From positions 1 to 47,077 of IMG/VR virus record IMGVR_UViG_3300035659_000029: DNA of 47,077 nucleotides. One strand, written 5' to 3'. Below the pieces are notes generated by a model. It searched no databases. It was not told the origin of the DNA and saw only the letters and a list, made by a program, of their open reading frames with translations. The position numbers were made by a program, and so were the translations under genes. This stretch comes from a virus. Positions 9,963 through 16,187 of the stretch are shown piece by piece; the first letter of the stretch is position 1; the number at the start of each line of letters is the position of its first letter.

Positions 9963-10307
9963 ATGAGACAATTTAGACGAGGAGATATTGCTGATTCTAG
10001 ATTTATTTTCATTGACGTAAATACAGAAGAGCCTATAGACGTATTAAATGCGTCATATACTATTTGCCATTTTGTAAATAATGTCAAGACAGTAGACGTT
10101 GCATCTACTCCATTAGTTCATGTATCTACGGGCGAATATACGTCAAATTGGACAATTCCCGATACAGTTCCAGAAAATGAAACTTATTATGTAACAGCTA
10201 CAGGAACTCATCCTGTTGATACAACAATTTGTGAAATTGAAGATTCTTATATGGTTGTGCCGGCATCAATTTATTCAGACATGATAGTTAAGTTTGTTAA
10301 GGATTAA
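9963..10307 (+). CDS. Small beta-rich virion protein, paralogue 1
   Basis: 114 residues; AAGGA at 9950-9954 precedes the ATG. It opens with RRGDIADSRFIFID, then ASYTICHFV and a STGEYTSNWTIPD strand pair. The order 'charged opener, D/P-x-SYT strand, variable loop, G-x-Y strand, W, V-x-P end' recurs in the next structural genes at 10310, 11057 and 11606, so these look like tandem paralogues of one immunoglobulin-like or baseplate-type beta domain. Only 2 bases separate it from the following gene. Function is not recognised beyond a probable virion role. Confidence 0.6.
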   Translation: MRQFRRGDIADSRFIFIDVNTEEPIDVLNASYTICHFVNNVKTVDVASTPLVHVSTGEYTSNWTIPDTVPENETYYVTATGTHPVDTTICEIEDSYMVVPASIYSDMIVKFVKD

Positions 10308-10309
10308 TA

Positions 10310-10681
10310 ATGATATATTTAGGTAAATTATTAACAAAAGAAGATTTAAAAGTTTTCTTTTACAATAGTGACGGTGTTACGCCAATTGATCCATATTATG
10401 TTTCATACACTATGTTTGATTGTACTCACGGTAGACAAGAAATTATTAGACAAACGATAAACAGTCTTCCAATGAAGTTTGATAACGGCTCTTATTTTGT
10501 ACCTATTCATTTAGATCCAAAAGTTTTTAGACCAGGCAGACATATAATTCAATGGTCTTATAAAAAATTTCAAGATACAGAATTACAGATGGTATCTGAA
10601 TCTTTTGATGTTATTATGCCAACTAAATATGCTGGTGAATTTTGCAGATCAACCTATGCTAGAGAAAAAATAATAATGTAA
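10310..10681 (+). CDS. Small beta-rich virion protein, paralogue 2
   Basis: 123 residues; AAGGA upstream at the end of the preceding gene. Key pattern: LKVFFYNSDG, PIDPYYVSYTMFD, LPMKFDNGSYFVPIHLD, GRHIIQWSYK and a closing SFDVIMP. The same sequence of strands appears in the 11057 and 11606 products (DPYSVTYTIY, DPYNLTFDLFD; GEYYANF, GSYFAPW; FRIVWEI, HKIVWKI). This supports tandem duplication of a single beta-sandwich module. Probably a virion protein of the neck, baseplate or fibre attachment region; no enzymatic motif is seen. Confidence 0.62.
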   Translation: MIYLGKLLTKEDLKVFFYNSDGVTPIDPYYVSYTMFDCTHGRQEIIRQTINSLPMKFDNGSYFVPIHLDPKVFRPGRHIIQWSYKKFQDTELQMVSESFDVIMPTKYAGEFCRSTYAREKIIM

Positions 10682-10689
10682 GGAGAGAT

Positions 10690-11067
10690 ATGTCAGTAGC
10701 ACATGACTTATTAACTAGAAATTTAATTACTGATACAGTTTGTAATTTATTAGACAGCGGTGCTACATTAGTTTTTAGAAATGCAGCAGATATAGATATT
10801 GCAATATTATCTTTAGACAATGATGCTTTTGCTAATGCTATTGATGGTGAAGCTGTTGCTAATGGATTTCCAAAACAAACAATTGCAATTTATGCAAATG
10901 AAATAAAGAAATTTGTTATTAAAGACAATGTTGGTGTAGTTAAAATTTCAGGGACTGTAACAATACCAAATGGTGGAGGAGATATTGAATTAGCAGAAGT
11001 GAATTATACTATTGGTGAAATCGTTTCACTTGAACAACTAATATATAGAGTGCCTTATGGATTTTAA
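10690..11067 (+). CDS. Putative virion structural protein
   Basis: 125 residues; start chosen at ATG 10690 because AAGGAGA lies 4 bases upstream. It has a short helical start (AHDLLTRNLITDTVCNLLDSG) then alternating hydrophobic strands (LVFRNAADIDIAILSL, VGVVKISGTVTIP), giving an alpha-then-beta layout. It does not share the Y-strand pattern of its neighbours. Its last 11 bases overlap the start of the next gene, so the two are probably translationally coupled. Not recognised at family level. Confidence 0.55.
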   Translation: MSVAHDLLTRNLITDTVCNLLDSGATLVFRNAADIDIAILSLDNDAFANAIDGEAVANGFPKQTIAIYANEIKKFVIKDNVGVVKISGTVTIPNGGGDIELAEVNYTIGEIVSLEQLIYRVPYGF

Positions 11068-11590
11068 TGGATCTCAAATTAAAGGATATGATTTAGATGC
11101 TTTAGCAGCAACTAAATTGATTCCTATTTATACTTATGTAAATGGTCAATTGTTTGACCCTTATTCAGTAACATATACTATTTATGGTGTTTGCGGACAA
11201 GTTGTACAAAGTGGTCAACAGGCATCAAGGTTTAGTGTTGGTGAATATTATGCTAACTTTGCATGGATGTCAAAGATTGACACATTGAAAGCAGGAACAT
11301 TTAGAATAGTATGGGAAATTCAAGAAACACAATTTAGTCAATTAATATCTAAAGCTGATGAATTTTCTGTGTATAAACAACCAGTTGAAGCATGTAAGGC
11401 ATCACATGGACCAACAGGCTTTGACAATAGCAAAAGACAATCTGGAACAGGCAACATGCCTGATTATGGTTATAAAAACGCTTGTTGGCAATATGCTTAC
11501 GCACCATATTATCAACATGGCATAACGTGTGGATCAAGCTCTGTAAATTTTAGACGACAAAGTGGAACATGCAATTATCCATTTTGTTAA
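11057..11590 (+). CDS. Beta-rich virion protein, paralogue 3, with Cys/RQSGT tail
   Basis: 177 residues starting inside the end of the preceding gene. Residues about 15-110 repeat the paralogue pattern (LIPIYTYVNGQLFDPYSVTY, FSVGEYYANF, GTFRIVWEIQE, EFSVYK). It differs by a C-terminal extension of about 60 residues rich in Gly, Tyr, Ser and Cys, where KRQSGTGN and RRQSGTCN repeat and five cysteines occur (ACKA, NACW, ITCG, GTCNYPFC). The extension looks like a low-complexity attachment or metal/disulfide segment. Function is unknown. Confidence 0.6.
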   Translation: MDFNGSQIKGYDLDALAATKLIPIYTYVNGQLFDPYSVTYTIYGVCGQVVQSGQQASRFSVGEYYANFAWMSKIDTLKAGTFRIVWEIQETQFSQLISKADEFSVYKQPVEACKASHGPTGFDNSKRQSGTGNMPDYGYKNACWQYAYAPYYQHGITCGSSSVNFRRQSGTCNYPFC

Positions 11591-11605
11591 TAAAAGGACA
11601 TTAAA

Positions 11606-12109
11606 ATGAATGCATTAAGACGTGGCGATACTACTACAAAAGACAATCTAAACGTATTTATTTACGATAGATCAGGTCATTTAAAAGATCCATATAACTT
11701 GACATTTGATCTTTTTGATGTGACTTCTGGATCACCGGTGTTAATTGGTGGTACTGATAGATTACCTATTAAATTTGCTGTTGGCAGCTATTTTGCACCA
11801 TGGCAAATTTCAGTTGATGAATCAATAGGCCTTCATAAAATTGTCTGGAAAATAAAAGAAACTGCAACGAGCACAATTACATCATGGCCTGAAGAATTTG
11901 ATATTGTCTCGAAGCTTACATTAATAAATGAAGAATATCCGGATCAAATTAAAAGACTTCTTCATAAATTAAGAGTCAAATTAAGGGACGTAAACCCTGA
12001 CAGAGATTATTCTATTGATGGTAATGAGTTACTTACAGTTTTAGCAGATGGTGAAGAAATTTCTTTGACAATAAAAGATTTATATGAAATTATTAAAATG
12101 CAGGAATAA
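11606..12109 (+). CDS. Virion protein N-terminal half (N-extein) ending in a split-intein N fragment
   Basis: 167 residues; AAAAGGA precedes the ATG. Residues 1-105 are paralogue 4 of the local beta module (NLNVFIYDRSG, DPYNLTFDLFD, FAVGSYFAPW, HKIVWKIKE). Residues about 108-135 form a charged segment (RLLHKLRVKLRDVNPDRDY). From Ser136 the sequence changes into an intein block A: SIDGNELLTVLADGEE, then TIKDLYEI, ending KMQE-stop. Removing it and joining Tyr135 to the SFSPPSSEQ segment of the gene at 12587 restores a continuous protein. The product is therefore predicted to be inactive until spliced in trans. The stop is followed 2 bases later by the endonuclease-like gene. Confidence 0.8.
   Translation: MNALRRGDTTTKDNLNVFIYDRSGHLKDPYNLTFDLFDVTSGSPVLIGGTDRLPIKFAVGSYFAPWQISVDESIGLHKIVWKIKETATSTITSWPEEFDIVSKLTLINEEYPDQIKRLLHKLRVKLRDVNPDRDYSIDGNELLTVLADGEEISLTIKDLYEIIKMQE
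12011..12106 (+). other. Split intein, N-terminal fragment (32 residues)
   Basis: Starts at Ser1 (codon 12011-12013) directly after the extein ending PDRDY. SIDGNELLTV aligns by eye with the block A shape of known inteins (compare CLSYETEILTV in cyanobacterial DnaE), and TIKDLYEI matches the helix that follows. A Ser nucleophile replaces Cys. It stops after 32 residues, before block B, so the break is close to the N-terminus, as in the atypically split inteins of the AceL-TerL kind. Confidence 0.8.
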
Positions 12110-12111
12110 AA

Positions 12112-12594
12112 ATGGAAAAGAAATGCAAAAAATGTAATCAATTAAAGACAATTAATGAATTTAGTGGGAAAAATCAGATTTGTAATTTTTGTAAAGACAA
12201 ACGAAAGAATAGATTAAAATTATGCAAAAAGTGTAATCAACTAAAAATTAAAGAGTCTGAATTTAATTATGGAATGAAAATATGTAATGAATGTCAATCA
12301 AAAAGAAGACAAGTAGTTAAGAGTATAAAAAAGAGAATGAACGTTTGTCATTGTAGATATTGCAATAGTGAAACAAACAATAAAGGAAGAATTTGTGACT
12401 ATTGTAGAAACACTATTAAATGTAAACGTTGTAAAAAGAGATTGTCAAAAGATAAATGCAAAACCACATATCTTACTAATAGAGGATGGATTGTATTAAG
12501 ATTTTGGGAAAAGGAAATCAATAATAATATCATATCATGCGTTGATAAAATTTTACAAAATATTAACGCACGTAAGGAGACAGTATATGCTTGA
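12112..12594 (+). CDS. Zinc-ribbon Vsr-like homing endonuclease with the catalytic core deleted
   Basis: 160 residues encoded between the two halves of the split intein: it starts 2 bases after the N-half stop and overlaps the C-half start by 8 bases. Residues 1-115 hold paired CxxC ribbons (CKKCNQ..ICNFCK, CKKCNQ..ICNECQ, CRYC..ICDYC, CKRC). From about residue 117 it jumps straight into GWIVLRFWEKEINNN, the C-terminal signature that in the 21222 gene (GFIVLRFWESQINND) follows a complete nuclease domain. The roughly 100 residues that hold the acidic/His catalytic site there are absent, so this looks like an in-frame deletion and a probably inactive nuclease. Free-standing Vsr-type endonuclease genes inside fractured split-intein genes are a known arrangement. 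It may still bind DNA. Confidence 0.75.
   Translation: MEKKCKKCNQLKTINEFSGKNQICNFCKDKRKNRLKLCKKCNQLKIKESEFNYGMKICNECQSKRRQVVKSIKKRMNVCHCRYCNSETNNKGRICDYCRNTIKCKRCKKRLSKDKCKTTYLTNRGWIVLRFWEKEINNNIISCVDKILQNINARKETVYA
12574..12580 (+). promoter_or_regulatory. Shine-Dalgarno deciding the C-intein start
   Basis: AAGGAGA lies 6 bases before ATG 12587 and inside the last codons of the endonuclease-like gene. It supports 12587 over the in-frame TTG at 12542, and means the C-intein half has its own translation start. Confidence 0.75.
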
Positions 12595-12976
12595 TAATAA
12601 AATTAAAAAAATAAAAGATTGTTTTAATAATAAAGCATTATTAATTAAATCCATTAATAACATTGGCACTGTTGAATATAAACCAATTATTGATGTCTTT
12701 GAACATATTACAGTATTAAAAGATATTTATAAAGTGACGTTTGAAAATAATAAAAGTGTGATTGTAACAGAAGATCATAGTCTATATACATTTCAAAGTA
12801 ATGAAATTAAAAAAGTTAAGCCTATTGAATCTAACAATTTTATATGCATAATTAACAACAACTCGAAATTATTAAATGCTACAATTGAAAAAATTGATTC
12901 CAAACAATACATGTATGATTTATCTGTTAAAGATAATCAAAACTTTGTTTTAGCATCACAGATAGTGGTTTCGAAC
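12587..12976 (+). other. Split intein, C-terminal fragment (130 residues)
   Basis: Carries block B (TEDH, the TxxH motif), block F (DLSVKDNQNFVLA) and block G ending Ser-Asn, followed by Ser+1 at 12977. The penultimate residue is Ser in place of the usual His. No LAGLIDADG or HNH domain is inserted. Together with the 32-residue N fragment the intein totals 162 residues, mini-intein size. Confidence 0.82.
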
Positions 12977-13885
12977 AGTTTTAGTCCTCCATCTTCTGAA
13001 CAAGAAATCGCCGGTTTTACAGAGACTCGGGGTTATAAATGGCCTGACGATCAATTAGCAAATCATTTAGAAGATGCATCAAATTATATAAATTTATGGC
13101 CACCTGCAACAGAATACGAATTAATGTCATTTCCAGCAGCTTGGGAGCCATTAATGCTAATGGAAGCTCAAGTATACGCACTATATGATCTAGCAATTTT
13201 ATGGGCTGGAGAAGAATTCAATTATTCGCTTGCAGGTGTTAGTTTAGACATTAGACGTTCAGACAAGTACTCTGGTTTAGCGAATCAGATGCAATCGACT
13301 ATAGATAAACAATTAGAAATGGCAAAAAAGAGAGTAAAATGCATTGTCGGACTCCGGCAGGATAGGTACACATATTCTAGAGGCGCGTCGTTAGGTCCTT
13401 GGTGCATTCGTGCATGCTCGCGTGTACGAGACACAAATCTTAATCAAGACATTACAATTGAGGAAGCATATAATAAAAAGATGACACATAGTCTCTCTAT
13501 GGATCTTGCAACAAATAAATTGTTTGTAAATGATGTGATGGCAATTTGGAGCAATGGAAAACAGGACTTATATAAGATAAAATTGAGTAAAGATTATGAA
13601 ATTGAATGCACAAAGACTCATAAATTCTTTTATGATGACAATAGTGAAGTAATGTTACAGGATTTAGATTTAAATGAGAAAATATGGGTTAAAAATAATA
13701 AAAATGTATTGAAATTAGCAAAAATTATTGATATTGATTATTCTGGAAAATTTGAGACTTACGACTTGCAAATGAGGCCGTCGTACTGCAATTACATAGC
13801 AAATAATATCGTAGTGCACAACACGTCAGGCCAGAGCATTAAGAGATGGACTGGGTCACGATTCAATAGAATTCAGATGGGCTAA
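12587..13885 (+). CDS. Virion protein C-terminal half: split-intein C fragment, extein, cis mini-intein, extein
   Basis: 432 residues from ATG 12587. Residues 1-130 are the C-intein of a split intein: block B VTEDHSLYT, block F-like MYDLSVKDNQNFVLA, block G IVVSN, then Ser+1. Extein from Ser131 (SFSPPSSEQEIAGFTETRGY) runs 146 residues and includes a Leu/Ala-rich helix (YELMSFPAAWEPLMLMEAQ). A second, complete intein of 136 residues begins at Cys (codon 13415) and ends IVVHN before Thr+1 (13823); 20 extein residues close the protein (TSGQSIKRWTGSRF). Trans-splicing to the 11606 product plus cis-splicing would give a mature protein of about 135+146+20 = 301 residues, probably a virion component from its context. 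Extein DNA next to the junctions is visibly richer in GC than the rest. Confidence 0.82.
   Translation: MLDNKIKKIKDCFNNKALLIKSINNIGTVEYKPIIDVFEHITVLKDIYKVTFENNKSVIVTEDHSLYTFQSNEIKKVKPIESNNFICIINNNSKLLNATIEKIDSKQYMYDLSVKDNQNFVLASQIVVSNSFSPPSSEQEIAGFTETRGYKWPDDQLANHLEDASNYINLWPPATEYELMSFPAAWEPLMLMEAQVYALYDLAILWAGEEFNYSLAGVSLDIRRSDKYSGLANQMQSTIDKQLEMAKKRVKCIVGLRQDRYTYSRGASLGPWCIRACSRVRDTNLNQDITIEEAYNKKMTHSLSMDLATNKLFVNDVMAIWSNGKQDLYKIKLSKDYEIECTKTHKFFYDDNSEVMLQDLDLNEKIWVKNNKNVLKLAKIIDIDYSGKFETYDLQMRPSYCNYIANNIVVHNTSGQSIKRWTGSRFNRIQMG
13415..13822 (+). other. Cis-splicing mini-intein (136 residues)
   Basis: Cys1 opens CSRVRDTNLNQDITIEEA (block A shape C-x4-DT, then TIEE). Block B is ECTKTHKFF, with TKTH at intein positions 66-69. 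Block F is TYDLQMRPSYCNYIANN and block G IVVHN, with Thr+1. There is no endonuclease domain, so it is a mini-intein. It interrupts the C-extein of the split-intein gene between CIRA and TSGQSIKRW. The alternative Cys at 13403 is less likely because the DT spacing fits 13415 better. Confidence 0.8.
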
Positions 13886-13901
13886 TTTGCGTGTCGCGTA
13901 A

Positions 13902-13958
13902 ATTCATCCTGCTTAAGGCATAATATTTTAAAATATTATAAACCATGAAAGGATGAAT
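13902..13958 (+). promoter_or_regulatory. Hairpin predicted to cover the ribosome-binding site of the endonuclease gene at 13961
   Basis: ATTCATCCT (13902-13910) is the exact reverse complement of AGGATGAAT (13950-13958), which contains the Shine-Dalgarno AAGGA of the downstream gene. Between them lies a 20-base perfect palindrome (13920-13939, ATAATATTTT/AAAATATTAT) that would stack as an inner stem. A long read-through transcript would fold and hide the start; a transcript starting inside the hairpin would not. RNA hairpins that repress translation of homing endonuclease genes such as I-TevI are known in phage T4. Confidence 0.6.
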
Positions 13959-13960
13959 GT

Positions 13961-15289
13961 ATGACTTTATTTAATTACAAATGCAAAGATTGTGGAAAAG
14001 AAGTTGAAGTAGAAAAGTATTGTACTTATTTTAAATGTGATGAGTGTGAAGAGAAGCAAAGACAGAAAAGATTGCAAGAGAAGTCGACAAATATATGCAC
14101 TAATTGTGGAAAAGAATTTAAGAAGGATCCCAGTTCAAGAGCTTATCATTGTTCTGAATGTAAAGATAAGGTACAATTTAATAAAACTCATACTGCATGC
14201 AGTAGATGTAAACAAATATTACATAGGGATAAATTTCCTGCTGGAAATACGACTGTATGTTTTGATTGTAAACGAGAAGAAAATGAAGAAATAGAAAAAA
14301 TAAAATTATCTCAAAAAGTTTATACTAGACATTGCAAGACGTGCGGTAAAGATGTAGAAACAATTAATAGATTTGCAACAGTCATTAATTGTAAAGAATG
14401 TGAAGATAAAAAACAAGAACTGAAAAATGAAGTTAAAGTTTTTATTAGAAAATGTTTAGAATGTTCAAAAGATATTGAGACTGCAGGACATGCAACAGTT
14501 TTATATTGTAAAGAATGTAAACAGAAAAAAGAAGATAATAAAAGATTAAAAAAGCTTAGTTATTTTGATAGAAAACATTATAGAACTTGTCAATATTGTG
14601 GTACTAAAGAAGAAGTTGAAAGAGATTTAAAAAAACGACATTATACTTGTTCAAATTGCTTAAAAGATCCAAAATATTTAATAGATTATACTAGACATTG
14701 TAAAATTTGTGGTAAAGATATAATTGTTAAAGATCCATACGCGACATTTATGTCCTGTGAAGATTGTAATAGCAAAAAAGACGAGCTTAAAATATATGTT
14801 AAAAGTGACAATTGCTCATATAGAAAATGCTCAAAATGTCATAATGAATTTAAAGTAAGTGCAAAATCCAGAAGATATATTTGTTTAGATTGCAAACCAA
14901 AGAAAAATAAAAAAGTAGTAGAATTTAATAAAAAGAAACATTATGGCTATTATGGCATTTCTTCTGATGGTCATAAGTGGTGGTCATTGAATGAGCAAGA
15001 TTTAGAAGAGTGGTTAATATCAAAGAATATTAGGCATATACCTCAGAAAAGGATAGGAGAATCTTTAAAACATGCTGATCAATATTTGCCTGATTTTGAT
15101 TTGTATATAGAGATGGATGGTTTGAGAAGAAAAGATGATATTGATTGGTGCGGGAAATTATCATTATATAAACGGTTAAATTTAAAGTATAAAATAGTTG
15201 AGCCGATTAAAGTGCATTTTAATGATGATCCTGAAAAGTGTTTTATTGAATTAAATGAAAAGTTAAGTTTTATAATGGAGAAAGTATGA
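13961..15289 (+). CDS. Homing endonuclease-like protein with eight zinc ribbons
   Basis: 442 residues; AAAGGATG precedes the ATG. Residues 1-320 contain eight short Cys4 units (CxxC, about 15-20 residues, CxxC), for example CKDCGKEVEVEKYCTYFKC and CKICGKDIIVKD. The units sit 35-55 residues apart and are probably tandem DNA-binding ribbons. The C-terminal ~110 residues (LEEWLISKNIRHIPQKRIGE, YLPDFDLYIEMDGL, LNLKYKIVEP) match a Vsr/DUF559-like PD-(D/E)XK nuclease: PDF and IEMDG supply the acidic residues. It lies directly downstream of the intein-broken gene, so it may have served, or serve, that insertion. The next gene overlaps its stop by 4 bases. An RNA hairpin covers its start. The target site is unknown. 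Confidence 0.72.
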   Translation: MTLFNYKCKDCGKEVEVEKYCTYFKCDECEEKQRQKRLQEKSTNICTNCGKEFKKDPSSRAYHCSECKDKVQFNKTHTACSRCKQILHRDKFPAGNTTVCFDCKREENEEIEKIKLSQKVYTRHCKTCGKDVETINRFATVINCKECEDKKQELKNEVKVFIRKCLECSKDIETAGHATVLYCKECKQKKEDNKRLKKLSYFDRKHYRTCQYCGTKEEVERDLKKRHYTCSNCLKDPKYLIDYTRHCKICGKDIIVKDPYATFMSCEDCNSKKDELKIYVKSDNCSYRKCSKCHNEFKVSAKSRRYICLDCKPKKNKKVVEFNKKKHYGYYGISSDGHKWWSLNEQDLEEWLISKNIRHIPQKRIGESLKHADQYLPDFDLYIEMDGLRRKDDIDWCGKLSLYKRLNLKYKIVEPIKVHFNDDPEKCFIELNEKLSFIMEKV

Positions 15290-15792
15290 AATATTTAAGT
15301 ATTATTCAAGCAGATTTTTTAAAAATTGCAAAAGAGTTGTCAGACGCTCAGAAAGATGCTGGTAATTATAAAAAACAGCATCGTAAGTTTGAAGGTCTTG
15401 ACATTTCTATTGAAAATCCAAAAGGATCAACAAGGAGTGGAGTATCTAGAGATGGAAAAGAATGGTCAAATGTGCTTAAACATCATTATGGCTATATAAA
15501 AGGTACCGAAGGTAAAGATAAAGATCATGTTGACGTTTTTCTTAACACAAATGCAAAAAAAGGTTTGCCAGTATTTGTTGTTAATCAAGTTAATCCTGAG
15601 AATAAAAGATTTGATGAACATAAAGTGATGTTAGGATTTGAGACTGAAGATAAAGCAAGAAAAGCATATCTTGCTAATTATGATAAAAATTGGAAAGGTT
15701 TAGATTCAATAGTTCAGCTTTCAATGGATGATTTTAAAGATTGGGTATTTAAAGGTAAAAAGAAAGAACCTTGTGAGATAAAAGTTTTATGA
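15286..15792 (+). CDS. Phage-type inorganic pyrophosphatase-like (InPase) domain protein
   Basis: 168 residues, ATGA overlap with both neighbours. After a short helical start the body shows GLDISIENPKGSTRSG, WSNVLKHHYGYIKGTEGKD, KDHVDVFLN, VFVVNQVNP and FDEHKVMLGFE. This is the pattern of the InPase-type domain found in phage polyvalent proteins, named for its resemblance to soluble inorganic pyrophosphatases; the clustered Asp/Glu/Lys would be the metal and phosphate site. Here it stands alone instead of being part of a giant polyvalent protein. The substrate is not known. Its coupling to a HAD phosphatase gene suggests phosphate chemistry on a shared small molecule, which is an inference. 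Confidence 0.6.
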   Translation: MKYLSIIQADFLKIAKELSDAQKDAGNYKKQHRKFEGLDISIENPKGSTRSGVSRDGKEWSNVLKHHYGYIKGTEGKDKDHVDVFLNTNAKKGLPVFVVNQVNPENKRFDEHKVMLGFETEDKARKAYLANYDKNWKGLDSIVQLSMDDFKDWVFKGKKKEPCEIKVL

Positions 15793-16187
15793 AAAAAATC
15801 ATAGCTGTAGATTTTGACGGCACGCTAGTAAAAGAACTTGATAAGGCATATTTAGCAACTGAGTTTGAGTTGATGCCAAATGCTAAAGAAGTGATTAATT
15901 GGATGTATGATAAGTTTTACATTATTTTATGGACATGTAGGAATGAAAAATTTTTACAAAATGCAGTAGGTTTTTTAAATAAAAATGCAATTGTGTTTCA
16001 TGCTATAAATGAAAATGCTGACTTTTTAGATTTTGAAACATCACCAAAAATATATGCAGACATATACATTGATAATAGAGCAATGTGTGAAATAAATTGG
16101 TTAAAGATTAAAGACTATTTGAACACGCTTTTACTTAATGATGATGACAAAATAATTAGTCAAGTAGTGATTGAGGTAAATAAATGA
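15789..16187 (+). CDS. Small HAD-superfamily phosphatase
   Basis: 132 residues with ATGA overlaps on both sides. Motif I is VDFDGT (nucleophile Asp8, acid Asp10), motif II is the Thr49 region (IILWTCR), and the acidic motif IV is DIYIDNR (Asp91, Asp95). There is no cap domain, and the size fits the short C0-type HAD proteins common in phages. It probably hydrolyses a phosphomonoester such as a nucleotide or sugar phosphate. It sits between the InPase-like gene and a large structural gene and has no other metabolic neighbours. Confidence 0.78.
   Translation: MKKIIAVDFDGTLVKELDKAYLATEFELMPNAKEVINWMYDKFYIILWTCRNEKFLQNAVGFLNKNAIVFHAINENADFLDFETSPKIYADIYIDNRAMCEINWLKIKDYLNTLLLNDDDKIISQVVIEVNK

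Noticed and set aside
12542-12586. Upstream TTG start for the C-intein gene
   Set aside because: ATG 12587 has AAGGAGA at ideal distance, and the intein motifs begin after it.
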